Positions 1 through 5,874 of a stretch of DNA of 9,671 nt are shown piece by piece (the first letter of the stretch is position 1; every line of letters starts with the position of its first letter). The stretch is taken from the NCBI GenBank assembly GCA_017551645.1, contig JAFZLE010000094.1, forward strand, positions 1 through 9,671, given 5' to 3'. The notes beneath the pieces were generated by a model. That model made no database searches. It was not told the origin of the DNA and saw only the letters and a program-made list of their open reading frames with translations. Origin of the DNA: Clostridia bacterium. GTDB lineage: Bacteria; Bacillota; Clostridia; Christensenellales; Aristaeellaceae. A program made the translations under genes and the position numbers.

Positions 1-645
1 ATGCCCGGAGATCCCCTGCGCAGCAAGTTTATCGCCGAAACATTCCTTACCGACGCCAAATTGGTCAACAACGTGCGCGGAGTACAGGGCTACACCGGTT
101 TGTATAACGGCAAGCGCATAAGCGTTATGGCCAGCGGCATGGGAATGCCCTCCATCGGCATCTATTCCTACGAGCTTTTCAATTTCTACGACGTGGAAAA
201 CATCATCCGCATCGGCACCGCCGGAATGCTTTCTCCAAAACTTAAGGTGCGGGACGTTGTTGCTGGAATGAGCGCTTACACCAATTCCGGTTTCGGCAAA
301 CAGTTCGGTTTTGACGGCATGGTCTGCCCCTGCTGCGATTACGAGCTGCTTAAAAACGCCATGGCCGCCGCCGAAAAACTGGGCGTCAATATGGTCGCCG
401 GTCCCCTCTATTCGTCCGATACGTTCTATGACGAAAGCAAGCCTCTGGGCAAACTCCAGAATCTCGGCGTGCTGGCAGTCGAGATGGAAGCATACGCTCT
501 GTATCTTAACGCCGCGAGAGCAGGCAAAAAGGCCCTGGCGATATGCACCATAAGCGACAATCCCTTCACGGGAGAAGGCCTTTCCGCCGAAGAGCGTCAG
601 CTCAGCTTCACCGACATGATGAAGATTGCGCTTGAGATAGCGTGA
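1..645 (+). CDS. deoD: Purine nucleoside phosphorylase DeoD-type, 5'-truncated by window edge
   Basis: Cytoplasmic, hexameric-type purine nucleoside phosphorylase. It splits purine (deoxy)ribonucleosides with phosphate into base and (deoxy)ribose-1-phosphate for nucleoside salvage. The visible 214 residues align by eye with E. coli DeoD from its Met18 (MPGDPLR) to near the C-terminus. The ATG at base 1 is therefore an internal Met, and about 17 N-terminal residues lie outside the window, including the His4 that completes the neighbouring subunit's phosphate site. Visible active-site equivalents are Gly3 and Arg7 (E. coli Gly20, Arg24), Arg70 (Arg87), Thr73 in place of Ser90, Glu161-Met162-Glu163 (VEMEA, ribose/base contacts), Asp186 in ISDN (Asp204, base protonation) and Arg199 in EERQ (Arg217). 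The protein ends at IALEIA, slightly shorter than the E. coli enzyme. An intrinsic terminator follows 12 bp after the stop. Family assignment is very secure; substrate range cannot be read from sequence. Confidence 0.96.
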   Translation: MPGDPLRSKFIAETFLTDAKLVNNVRGVQGYTGLYNGKRISVMASGMGMPSIGIYSYELFNFYDVENIIRIGTAGMLSPKLKVRDVVAGMSAYTNSGFGKQFGFDGMVCPCCDYELLKNAMAAAEKLGVNMVAGPLYSSDTFYDESKPLGKLQNLGVLAVEMEAYALYLNAARAGKKALAICTISDNPFTGEGLSAEERQLSFTDMMKIALEIA

Positions 646-657
646 GCCTTGTCACAT

Positions 658-692
658 CCCCTTCCGGACGCCCGGAAGGGGTCTTTCTTTTT
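658..692 (+). terminator. Intrinsic terminator of deoD
   Basis: A perfect 10-bp stem, CCCCTTCCGG (658-667) with CCGGAAGGGG (672-681), closes a 4-nt loop. It is followed by the T-rich tract TCTTTCTTTTT. It begins 12 bp after the deoD stop and separates deoD from the secG promoter. Confidence 0.93.
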
Positions 693-732
693 CCGGGCGG
701 TTTTTATGGTATAGAACCGTCATCCCTCCCGC

Positions 733-748
733 TTTATACATGTACAAA
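733..748. repeat. Short imperfect palindrome upstream of secG promoter
   Basis: TTTATACATGTACAAA is a 16-bp inverted repeat centred on TACATGTA, with one mismatched pair. It lies 26 bp upstream of the proposed -35 of secG, where an activator or repressor could bind. A chance AT-rich palindrome is equally possible, and no regulator family is recognised. Confidence 0.3.
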
Positions 749-774
749 TACACTGAAATTTTACTATTTGGGTG

Positions 775-803
775 TTGCTTTTATACGCGCGTTTTGATAT
801 AAT
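775..803 (+). promoter_or_regulatory. secG promoter (sigma-A type, extended -10)
   Basis: A perfect TATAAT -10 box sits at 798-803, preceded by TG at the extended -10 position (TGATATAAT, 795-803). Exactly 17 nt upstream is a weak -35, TTGCTT (775-780). Transcription should start near 810, giving a leader of about 50 nt. It lies downstream of the deoD terminator, so secG and probably rnr have their own transcription unit. The strong -10 and the consensus ribosome binding site suggest substantial expression. Confidence 0.8.
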
Positions 804-812
804 AACACGCGC
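787..812. repeat. Inverted repeat GCGCGT/ACGCGC bracketing the secG -10 box
   Basis: GCGCGT (787-792) and its reverse complement ACGCGC (807-812) are separated by 14 bp and centred on the TATAAT box. The arms lie about two helical turns apart, as in many dimer operators that overlap promoters. GC-rich arms around an AT-rich -10 could also be chance; no known operator consensus is recognised. Confidence 0.3.
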
Positions 813-823
813 TATGTGTTTAA

Positions 824-840
824 GCCGCTTTTTATGCGGC
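824..840 (+). promoter_or_regulatory. Small leader hairpin upstream of the secG ribosome binding site
   Basis: GCCGC (824-828) pairs with GCGGC (836-840) around a 7-nt loop, ending 5 nt before the Shine-Dalgarno AAGGAGG (846-852). With a stem of only five G-C pairs and no downstream T-run, it is more likely an RNA-stabilising or translation-tuning element than a terminator. It is too small to be a known riboswitch. Confidence 0.35.
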
Positions 841-845
841 ATATC

Positions 846-852
846 AAGGAGG
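846..852 (+). promoter_or_regulatory. Consensus ribosome binding site of secG
   Basis: AAGGAGG is 7 nt before the ATG at 860. This fixes the secG start, and the upstream frames in this region have no comparable signal. Confidence 0.9.
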
Positions 853-859
853 AATAACG

Positions 860-2719
860 ATGTCCGTATTAATCAGCATTATTCTTATCCTTGCCTCTCT
901 GGTGCTTATTGTTTCCGTGCTTATGCAGGAAGGCAACAAGCAGGGTCTGGGAGCGATCGGCGGTGCCGCCGAAACCTTCCTCGGCAAGAATAAGGCAAAG
1001 AGCTACGAAGGTAAGCTGCTTAAGATCACCCGTATCGTCGCCGTGGTGTTCGTCGTGCTTGCGCTGATCGCCACTTTCTTAAGCTCCCGTACCTATAGCG
1101 TCAGATATTATACCGAAGACGGAAAAGAGTACTTCCCTTACCTGGCTTCCTACTACTCTCTGCGGAGTGATGTAGATTACGATACCGCCTATGCCAACGA
1201 GCTTGCTAACGCCGGCATCAGCGAGAAAGACCTGCAGGATTCTCTGAGAAGCAAGACTTCCTATAAGAAGGGTGACAGCGTATTCTCTTACCCCACCCCC
1301 GCCAAGGAAGGCTATACCGGCACCTGGGCGCTTGCCAAACTGGTCAAGCAGACCGTGACCGATGAAAACGGCAAGACTTCCACCGTTCAGGTCCCCGAGA
1401 AGATCGAAGGCGAAATCCCCACCACGATGGGTTCTTCCAATGTGGTACTGGTCGCCGAGTATGCCATCAACTCCTATACCGTAAGTATAGTGGACGACGG
1501 CATCCCCGCCCAGACCGAGCCTGAAGCCGAGGCTACCGCTGAGACCGAAGAGACCGAAGCTCCCGCTGAGACCGAGGCTGAAACTGCCGAGGCTGAGGAA
1601 GAAAAGCAGCACAACGTGATATTCACCTATACCGCCAATTACGGTGAGGCGATCGATTACGCCGGCGCTGACAAGCTTCCCGAAGAAGCCGGTTACCTGA
1701 CTTTCTTCTCCACCGTGGAAGACGCGGTCGATCAGGGTTATGTTTACAACACTCCCCTGCCCGAGACCATTCCCGCCCAGGACGTGACCTACTACGTCTG
1801 CTATGCCAAGGGCAACTACGTGACCTATTGGGTAGAAGCCACCAAGACTGAAGAAGTCGATCAGCCCGTGCTTGACGAGGATGGCAACGAGACTAAGGAC
1901 GAAGAAGGCAACGTGATCACCGAAAAGAAATCCCAGCCCGTGCTTGACGAGGAAGGCAATAAGGTCAAAGAGCTGACCGAGTGGTTCCCCAAGCTCTCCA
2001 GCGACCTGATCAGCCAGATCACTTCCGAGTGGGAAGAAGCTTACTCCGATATGATGAGCGAAGACTTCTCCGGCTATCTGCAGGCTTATCTGAACGCCAT
2101 CTCCGACGGCGGCGAGATCACTTCCACTGTATCTGCGTGGTACAGTGCCTATGTTGAGCAGTACACTGCCGACAACAGGCTCGACGTTATCCGCATGTTC
2201 GTGAAAGAAGGCGAAGCGCTGCCCAACATCGGCGCCCCCTCCATGGACGGCATGGTCGGCGTTTGGGAGCCCGAGGTTTCCGTGATGGGCACTGAGCAGA
2301 TAGACCTGGTCGCCAAGTACTATCCCGAAGCCACACTGACCATCTATGACGACGGCCTGAACGGCGAAAAGCTTGAAGCTCCCGCCGAGGAGAATACCGA
2401 AGCCGCTGAGGAGACCGCCGAAGAAACTCCTGCCGAGACCGCTGAAGAGACTCCTGCTGAAACTAACGAGGAAACTGCTGAAGAAGCTGCCGAGGAAGTC
2501 AAGCACAACGTGATCTTCACCTATTCCGGCGAAGGCAGGACCATCAACTACGCCGGCCTCGAGCTGCCCGAAGCGCCCGAAGGCTACAGCGTACGCTGGA
2601 GCGTGGATGAGCTTCCCGAGACCGTTCCCGCCGGCGACACCGAGATCTTCGTGGTCTACGAAGAGCTTTCCGAGGCTGCTGAAGAGACCGCCGAAGAGGC
2701 CCCTGCCGAAAAAGAATAA
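860..2719 (+). CDS. secG: SecG translocase subunit with giant repeat-containing C-terminal extension
   Basis: Residues 1-78 are a complete SecG, the accessory subunit of the SecYEG channel. They contain TM1 (about 3-22), a cytoplasmic loop with the family motif (LMQEGNKQGLGAIGG, 21-35) and TM2 (about 53-74). Firmicute SecG normally ends about here. This ORF instead continues unbroken to 619 residues. The extension holds two copies of a module (about 79-316 and 319-602). Each has a part resembling InlB B-repeat/Flg_new domains (GYTGTW...VVLVAEY; GMVGVW...IDLVAKY), a xxDDG strand, a Glu/Ala/Thr/Pro linker, and a second beta-type domain beginning HNVIFTY. A short acidic tail (604-619) follows, with no LPXTG motif or third membrane segment. 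SecG has both termini on the trans side, so the extension should be extracytoplasmic. There is no stop, frameshift or internal ribosome binding site at the junction, and codon use continues smoothly. SecG identity is secure; the extension's function is unknown. Confidence 0.93.
   Translation: MSVLISIILILASLVLIVSVLMQEGNKQGLGAIGGAAETFLGKNKAKSYEGKLLKITRIVAVVFVVLALIATFLSSRTYSVRYYTEDGKEYFPYLASYYSLRSDVDYDTAYANELANAGISEKDLQDSLRSKTSYKKGDSVFSYPTPAKEGYTGTWALAKLVKQTVTDENGKTSTVQVPEKIEGEIPTTMGSSNVVLVAEYAINSYTVSIVDDGIPAQTEPEAEATAETEETEAPAETEAETAEAEEEKQHNVIFTYTANYGEAIDYAGADKLPEEAGYLTFFSTVEDAVDQGYVYNTPLPETIPAQDVTYYVCYAKGNYVTYWVEATKTEEVDQPVLDEDGNETKDEEGNVITEKKSQPVLDEEGNKVKELTEWFPKLSSDLISQITSEWEEAYSDMMSEDFSGYLQAYLNAISDGGEITSTVSAWYSAYVEQYTADNRLDVIRMFVKEGEALPNIGAPSMDGMVGVWEPEVSVMGTEQIDLVAKYYPEATLTIYDDGLNGEKLEAPAEENTEAAEETAEETPAETAEETPAETNEETAEEAAEEVKHNVIFTYSGEGRTINYAGLELPEAPEGYSVRWSVDELPETVPAGDTEIFVVYEELSEAAEETAEEAPAEKE
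1094..1807 (+). repeat. Extension module 1 of SecG (residues ~79-316)
   Basis: First copy of the duplicated unit, in order: YSVRYYTEDGKEYFPYLAS; KKGDS then GYTGTW; NVVLVAEY; YTVSIVDDG (206-214); the linker 215-249, which has no basic residue before Lys249; HNVIFTY (251-257); IDYAGADKLPE; PETIPAQDVTYYVCYA. The first part resembles InlB B-repeat/Flg_new domains common in Clostridia surface proteins. That is a by-eye assignment. The parallel order of landmarks in module 2 is visible directly. Confidence 0.75.
1862..1960 (+). repeat. Direct 27-bp repeat pair within secG
   Basis: The 27 bp at 1862-1888 (QPVLDEDGN) recur at 1934-1960 (QPVLDEEGN) with two mismatches, 72 bp apart and in frame. A shorter related piece, DEEGN (residues 347-351), lies between them. 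This looks like a recent local duplication inside module 2 and accounts for much of its extra length. Confidence 0.85.
2414..2485 (+). repeat. 24-bp tandem repeat encoding TAEETPAE
   Basis: Three head-to-tail 24-bp units encode TAEETPAE, TAEETPAE and the degenerate TNEETAEE (residues 519-542), inside the second acidic linker. The first two are identical as protein but differ at several synonymous third positions, so they are not a brand-new slippage product. Copy number could vary between strains without shifting frame. Confidence 0.85.
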
Positions 2720-2734
2720 TTCATAAAACCAATA

Positions 2735-2764
2735 CGGCATGCAGCTTATACTGCATGCCGTTTT
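2735..2764 (+). terminator. secG-rnr intergenic hairpin (terminator or attenuator)
   Basis: CGGCATGCAG (2735-2744) pairs perfectly with CTGCATGCCG (2751-2760) around a 6-nt loop and is followed by TTTTAT. It starts 15 nt after the secG stop and ends shortly before the rnr Shine-Dalgarno. The T-run is short, so partial read-through is plausible, which would set rnr below secG. No separate rnr promoter is evident in the 65-bp gap. Confidence 0.75.
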
Positions 2765-2772
2765 ATAACGTT

Positions 2773-2779
2773 AAGGAAG
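2773..2779 (+). promoter_or_regulatory. Ribosome binding site deciding the rnr start
   Basis: AAGGAAG lies 5 nt before the ATG at 2785. The earlier in-frame ATG at 2755 sits inside the right arm of the hairpin and has no Shine-Dalgarno, so 2785 is the better start. Confidence 0.8.
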
Positions 2780-2784
2780 ACGAT

Positions 2785-4923
2785 ATGCTCACAGACACGA
2801 TCCTAAAAGAACTCAGGGACGCACCCCGCCCTCTTACGTTTACCCAGCTGAAGCAAAAGACCGGCGCAGACAGCTTCCAGCTGCAAAGCGAGCTTTCCGC
2901 TCTTGTCGAAAGCGGTAAGGTATACGCTCAAAGCGCATCAAAATATACGCTTCCGCATAAGTCGTCGCTGCTGTTGTGCAGGGCGCGGGTTTCATCCTAC
3001 AATTCTCCCGCGTTTGCCGTGCCCTCCGAAAAAGGCAGTGATATTTATCTTGACATGCCTGACGAGCAGGCGTTTGACGGCGACCTTGTGTTTGTAAGGC
3101 TCACAAAGAAAGGCGACAGGCCCCGCGGCACGCTCATACAGATCATAAAGCGCGCGCATACACGAGTCTCAGGCACGCTGTATATCGACAAGAAAGATAC
3201 TTCCGCTTTTCGCCGCCATGCCCGCAAGAAAGGGCGGCTGCGACCCCAGCCTCAAAAACGCTATATAGCCCTGCTCTCCGACAAAAAACTCCCTCATGAG
3301 GCCGAAGTCGTCGCAAACGACTGCCCTAATGCGAGACCTGGCGATCTGTGCCTGTTCAACATTGTATCTTATCCCCGTTTGAACGGTGCTCTCAAATTAG
3401 CCTTGGTCGAAGTGCTGGGTTCCTCCGACGATATCGACGCCAGGTTATCCGCGATCTGCGCGGAAAACTCCATTACTCAGGATTTCCCTTCCCAGGCGCT
3501 GGAAATGGCCGCAGGCTTCGGTACAGATCCCGATCCCAGGGACTGCTCCGGCAGGCTGGACCTGCGGGGCGGGCAGATATTTACCATCGACGGGGACGAC
3601 GCCCAGGATTTTGACGACGCAGTATCCATTGAAGTTAACGGCAATACCACCGTACTTGGCGTCCACATTGCGGATGTCAGCCACTATGTCACCGAGGGTT
3701 CCCCACTTGACACCTGCGCTCGGGAAAGGGGCACATCCGTATACCTGCCCGGGCGTACGATACCCATGCTGCCTGAAGCCCTGTGCAACTGCCTGTGTTC
3801 ACTTATGCCTGAACGAGACAGGCTCACTTTCAGCTGCATCATGCGCTTTTCCGGCACAAAGCTTGAGTCTTATGACATCCGCAGATCTATCATCCGCTCC
3901 AAAGCGCGGCTGACTTACAGCGAAGTAAACAAGATGTTGGAAAGGAAGCACTCAAACGTTCCGGAGACTTTGCGGGATACGCTCGTAGCGATGAACAGTT
4001 TCGCAAAAGCGCTCAGAAAAGAACGCATCGCCAACGGCAGTATCGAGCTCGACCTTCCCGAACCTTACTTTAAGCTTGATGCCTCCGGAAACCCCGTGGA
4101 CGTACAGGCGCGCCAACGCGTAGACGCCGAAACACTGATAGAAGAATTCATGCTGGCGGCAAACAGGTGCGTCGCTTCCTTCGCGCAAAAAAATGAACTG
4201 CCGTTCCCCTACCGCGTGCACGAAAAGCCTGATCCGGACAAGCTTTCCGATCTGGACGAGCTGCTGGTCTGTTTGGGCCATCCAATGAAAGTCGGTCTGT
4301 CGCCTTCCCAGCAGCAGCTATCCAGGATACTTGCAGTATTTAAGGGTGACAGCAGGCATATCATAGTCGCGCAGAGCCTGCTCCACGCCATGGCAAAGGC
4401 CCGGTACTGCGAGAAAAACCTGGGACATTACGCGCTTGCCTTCAGGGACTATTGCCATTTCACCTCCCCCATCCGCCGCTACCCAGATCTGTTGGCTCAC
4501 CGCATGCTGAAACGCTTTTCTGACAGGCCGTTTACAGAGGAGGAAAAGCTGGTAAACACGGGCAATATGCACACGCTGACCGAGGAAGCGAGCCTCTGCG
4601 AGCAAAACGCCGCTCAGGCGGAACGTGACGCCGATAAGCTGATGTCCGCCGTGTATTTATCCAGGAACATGAACTGGAGAATTAACGCCGTGCTGAAGCG
4701 CATACTCAAAAGGTACGCCGTCGTCACTCTGGAAAACTCCTTTGAGGGAGTATTGCCATATCGCAACATGTACGGCGATTACTCACCGGACTTAGACGGC
4801 ACCGTTCTGGTCGATGGGCACACCGGGAACGCCGTGTATCTGGGCGACCGTCTGCTTGTCAGGCCCAGCTATACGGATGTTTCCCAGGCTTACGTGGAAT
4901 TTGAAACAGTCCACAAAAAATAG
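2785..4923 (+). CDS. rnr: Ribonuclease R (3'-5' exoribonuclease, RNB family)
   Basis: Cytoplasmic processive 3'-5' exoribonuclease that degrades structured RNA and acts in RNA quality control, in many bacteria together with tmRNA/SmpB. From the start at 2785 it has 712 residues, the usual size. In order: an N-terminal winged-helix region (about 1-60), two cold-shock-like domains (about 60-210, including RPRGTLIQI), the RNB catalytic domain (about 245-580), and a C-terminal S1 domain (about 625-712). The metal-binding cluster is intact: Asp269, Asp275, Asp277 and Asp278 in IDGDDAQDFDDA match E. coli Asp272, 278, 280 and 281. FTSPIRRYPDLLAHR (559-573) is the second family hallmark. The S1 domain looks diverged at its start, and the Lys-rich tail of E. 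coli RNase R is absent. The secG-rnr pairing is common in Firmicutes, often followed by smpB; here a convergent gene follows instead. Confidence 0.97.
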   Translation: MLTDTILKELRDAPRPLTFTQLKQKTGADSFQLQSELSALVESGKVYAQSASKYTLPHKSSLLLCRARVSSYNSPAFAVPSEKGSDIYLDMPDEQAFDGDLVFVRLTKKGDRPRGTLIQIIKRAHTRVSGTLYIDKKDTSAFRRHARKKGRLRPQPQKRYIALLSDKKLPHEAEVVANDCPNARPGDLCLFNIVSYPRLNGALKLALVEVLGSSDDIDARLSAICAENSITQDFPSQALEMAAGFGTDPDPRDCSGRLDLRGGQIFTIDGDDAQDFDDAVSIEVNGNTTVLGVHIADVSHYVTEGSPLDTCARERGTSVYLPGRTIPMLPEALCNCLCSLMPERDRLTFSCIMRFSGTKLESYDIRRSIIRSKARLTYSEVNKMLERKHSNVPETLRDTLVAMNSFAKALRKERIANGSIELDLPEPYFKLDASGNPVDVQARQRVDAETLIEEFMLAANRCVASFAQKNELPFPYRVHEKPDPDKLSDLDELLVCLGHPMKVGLSPSQQQLSRILAVFKGDSRHIIVAQSLLHAMAKARYCEKNLGHYALAFRDYCHFTSPIRRYPDLLAHRMLKRFSDRPFTEEEKLVNTGNMHTLTEEASLCEQNAAQAERDADKLMSAVYLSRNMNWRINAVLKRILKRYAVVTLENSFEGVLPYRNMYGDYSPDLDGTVLVDGHTGNAVYLGDRLLVRPSYTDVSQAYVEFETVHKK

Positions 4924-4934
4924 GATCCATACAG

Positions 4935-4971
4935 AAACACGGGAGACGCTGAGCATCTCCCGTGTTTTGTT
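4935..4971. terminator. Intrinsic terminator between convergent genes
   Basis: AAACACGGGAGA (4935-4946) pairs perfectly with TCTCCCGTGTTT (4956-4967), a 12-bp stem with a 9-nt loop. The plus-strand tail is TTTTGTT and serves rnr, 11 nt after its stop. Read on the minus strand, the stem ends in TTT followed by CTGT, so it may also stop transcription of the secreted-protein gene that ends at 4990. The minus-strand role is less certain. Confidence 0.88.
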
Positions 4972-4989
4972 ACAGAGCCATCGTTTTTG

Positions 4990-5826
4990 TCACTCGGCTT
5001 TGACGAATACGCAGTCGCGGCAATAGTCGTTCTCGGCGCCGTTCCACTTTAAGCCGCTGCCGCTTACGGTAAAGAAGCCGGAAGCGTCGTCATATATCGT
5101 TATCAGCCTTTCGGTCCCGTCATCAAGCGTCGTCACGCTGCAGCACACGCAATCGGAATATATGAGCTTTTCGCCCGAGGGTTCCAGCGTCATTGTCCAG
5201 CGGTAGTACTCAGAAGCGGAATCCGCCCAGTGGATCTCCATGACGTACCGCCCGTTTTCCTGCCTTATCTCTGCCCACGCCCTCTGTGAGAACGTATCCT
5301 GGTAGTTTCCAGCAAGTCCGCTTTCATCATAGGCGGAAATCATCTCGTATGAGCCAGTCCCCACAAGCTCCTGCATTTCCCAGGATATCAGCCGAAAGGT
5401 CTCTTTGTCCATGATACCGTCCGGGTCTTCCACATAAAGTGTGTACTGTGCGGAGTCGTTCTTCCATCTCGACAGCATGAATCCGTCACCGTAGAAGAAA
5501 TCGCACTCGTAAGCAGCCTCGCCCGGATACACTTCCCGTCCGTTTACATAAACGCCGGAAATGTCTCCTGACATCCGTGCGCCCCTGAACGTGTACCCGA
5601 ACCCGGCTACTGTGAATCCGTACTGCGATATGACACCTTCAGGCACGGTTATCGTCGAAAACGTTTCTTCGCTTACGCCCATAACTGCGGGGTGTACCAG
5701 GTTCGTGCCGGCTATGGAGTTGATCTCATCAAGAGACGCGTATTCTGTGACCGGGTTGGCCATATTCGTCTGGGCGAATGCCGCAAGCATCGCCAAAGCA
5801 AGAATCATAACAGTCAGTTTTTTCAT
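4990..5826 (-). CDS. Secreted protein, DUF4367-like N-terminal domain and Cys-containing C-terminal domain
   Basis: A 278-residue secreted protein of unknown function. The start at 5826 is chosen because GGGAGG lies 7 nt upstream; an in-frame GTG at 5844 would run through that site. Residues 1-18 are a signal peptide (MKK, hydrophobic core, AFA then QT at the likely cleavage site). There is no lipobox Cys or later membrane segment, so it should be exported. Residues about 24-155 resemble DUF4367-type domains: NPVTEYASLDE, then GDISGVYVNG and WKNDSAQYTLYV. Residues about 172-276 form a beta-rich domain (GNYQDTFSQRAWAEI, MEIHWADSASEYYRWTM) of a type seen in Clostridia secreted proteins. Cysteines cluster at 226, 228, 229 and at 269, 272, suggesting disulfides or metal binding. 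It begins about 50 bp after the sbcC stop with no hairpin between, so it may be co-transcribed with sbcDC. Domain names are by-eye recognition only. Confidence 0.85.
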   Translation of the reverse strand: MKKLTVMILALAMLAAFAQTNMANPVTEYASLDEINSIAGTNLVHPAVMGVSEETFSTITVPEGVISQYGFTVAGFGYTFRGARMSGDISGVYVNGREVYPGEAAYECDFFYGDGFMLSRWKNDSAQYTLYVEDPDGIMDKETFRLISWEMQELVGTGSYEMISAYDESGLAGNYQDTFSQRAWAEIRQENGRYVMEIHWADSASEYYRWTMTLEPSGEKLIYSDCVCCSVTTLDDGTERLITIYDDASGFFTVSGSGLKWNGAENDYCRDCVFVKAE

Positions 5827-5833
5827 ATCGTAT

Positions 5834-5839
5834 CCTCCC
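5834..5839 (-). promoter_or_regulatory. Ribosome binding site of the secreted-protein gene
   Basis: Minus-strand GGGAGG is 7 nt before the ATG at 5826, which decides the start codon. No promoter is recognised in the 48-bp gap after sbcC, although part of a promoter could lie within the sbcC 3' end. Confidence 0.8.
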
Positions 5840-5874
5840 ATCACATCCTTTTGACGATCAACGCTTCAATTTGT

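Larger units (their letters stand above)
1814..2665 (+). repeat. Extension module 2 of SecG (residues ~319-602)
   Basis: Second, diverged copy with the same landmarks in order: NYVTYWVEATKT; WFPKLSSD; VKEGEALP then GMVGVWEPE; IDLVAKYY; ATLTIYDDG (491-499); a Glu/Ala/Thr-rich linker (506-547); HNVIFTY (549-555); INYAGLELPE; PETVPAGDTEIFVVYEE. It is longer than module 1, mainly through a Gln/Glu/Asn-containing insertion (about 331-370) and a helical-looking segment (about 380-450, several Trp and Tyr). HNVIFTY is identical in the two copies, while most of the rest is diverged, so the duplication is old. Confidence 0.75.

Noticed and set aside
824..840. Possible riboswitch or T-box in the secG leader
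   Set aside because: The leader is only about 50 nt with a single 5-bp hairpin, too small for known riboswitch or T-box structures, and has no alternative terminator.
2369..2500. Repeat tract considered as a CRISPR-like or mobile-element array
   Set aside because: The units are contiguous 24-bp coding repeats without spacers and stay in the secG frame, so they are protein-level repeats.
1079..2740. 553-codon open frame antisense to secG
   Set aside because: It mirrors the secG frame. The Glu/Ala/Asp-rich, GC-ending codons of secG lack the triplets that give reverse stops (TTA, CTA, TCA), so the opposite frame stays open. Its translation is Gly/Leu/Phe-rich with no recognisable domain and no good start signal.
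2755..2784. Earlier ATG as the rnr start
   Set aside because: It lies within the right arm of the hairpin, has no Shine-Dalgarno, and adds residues not typical of RNase R. The ATG at 2785 has AAGGAAG at good spacing.
5827..5844. Upstream GTG start for the secreted protein
   Set aside because: It would translate through the GGGAGG ribosome binding site and put six extra residues before a normal MKK signal peptide.
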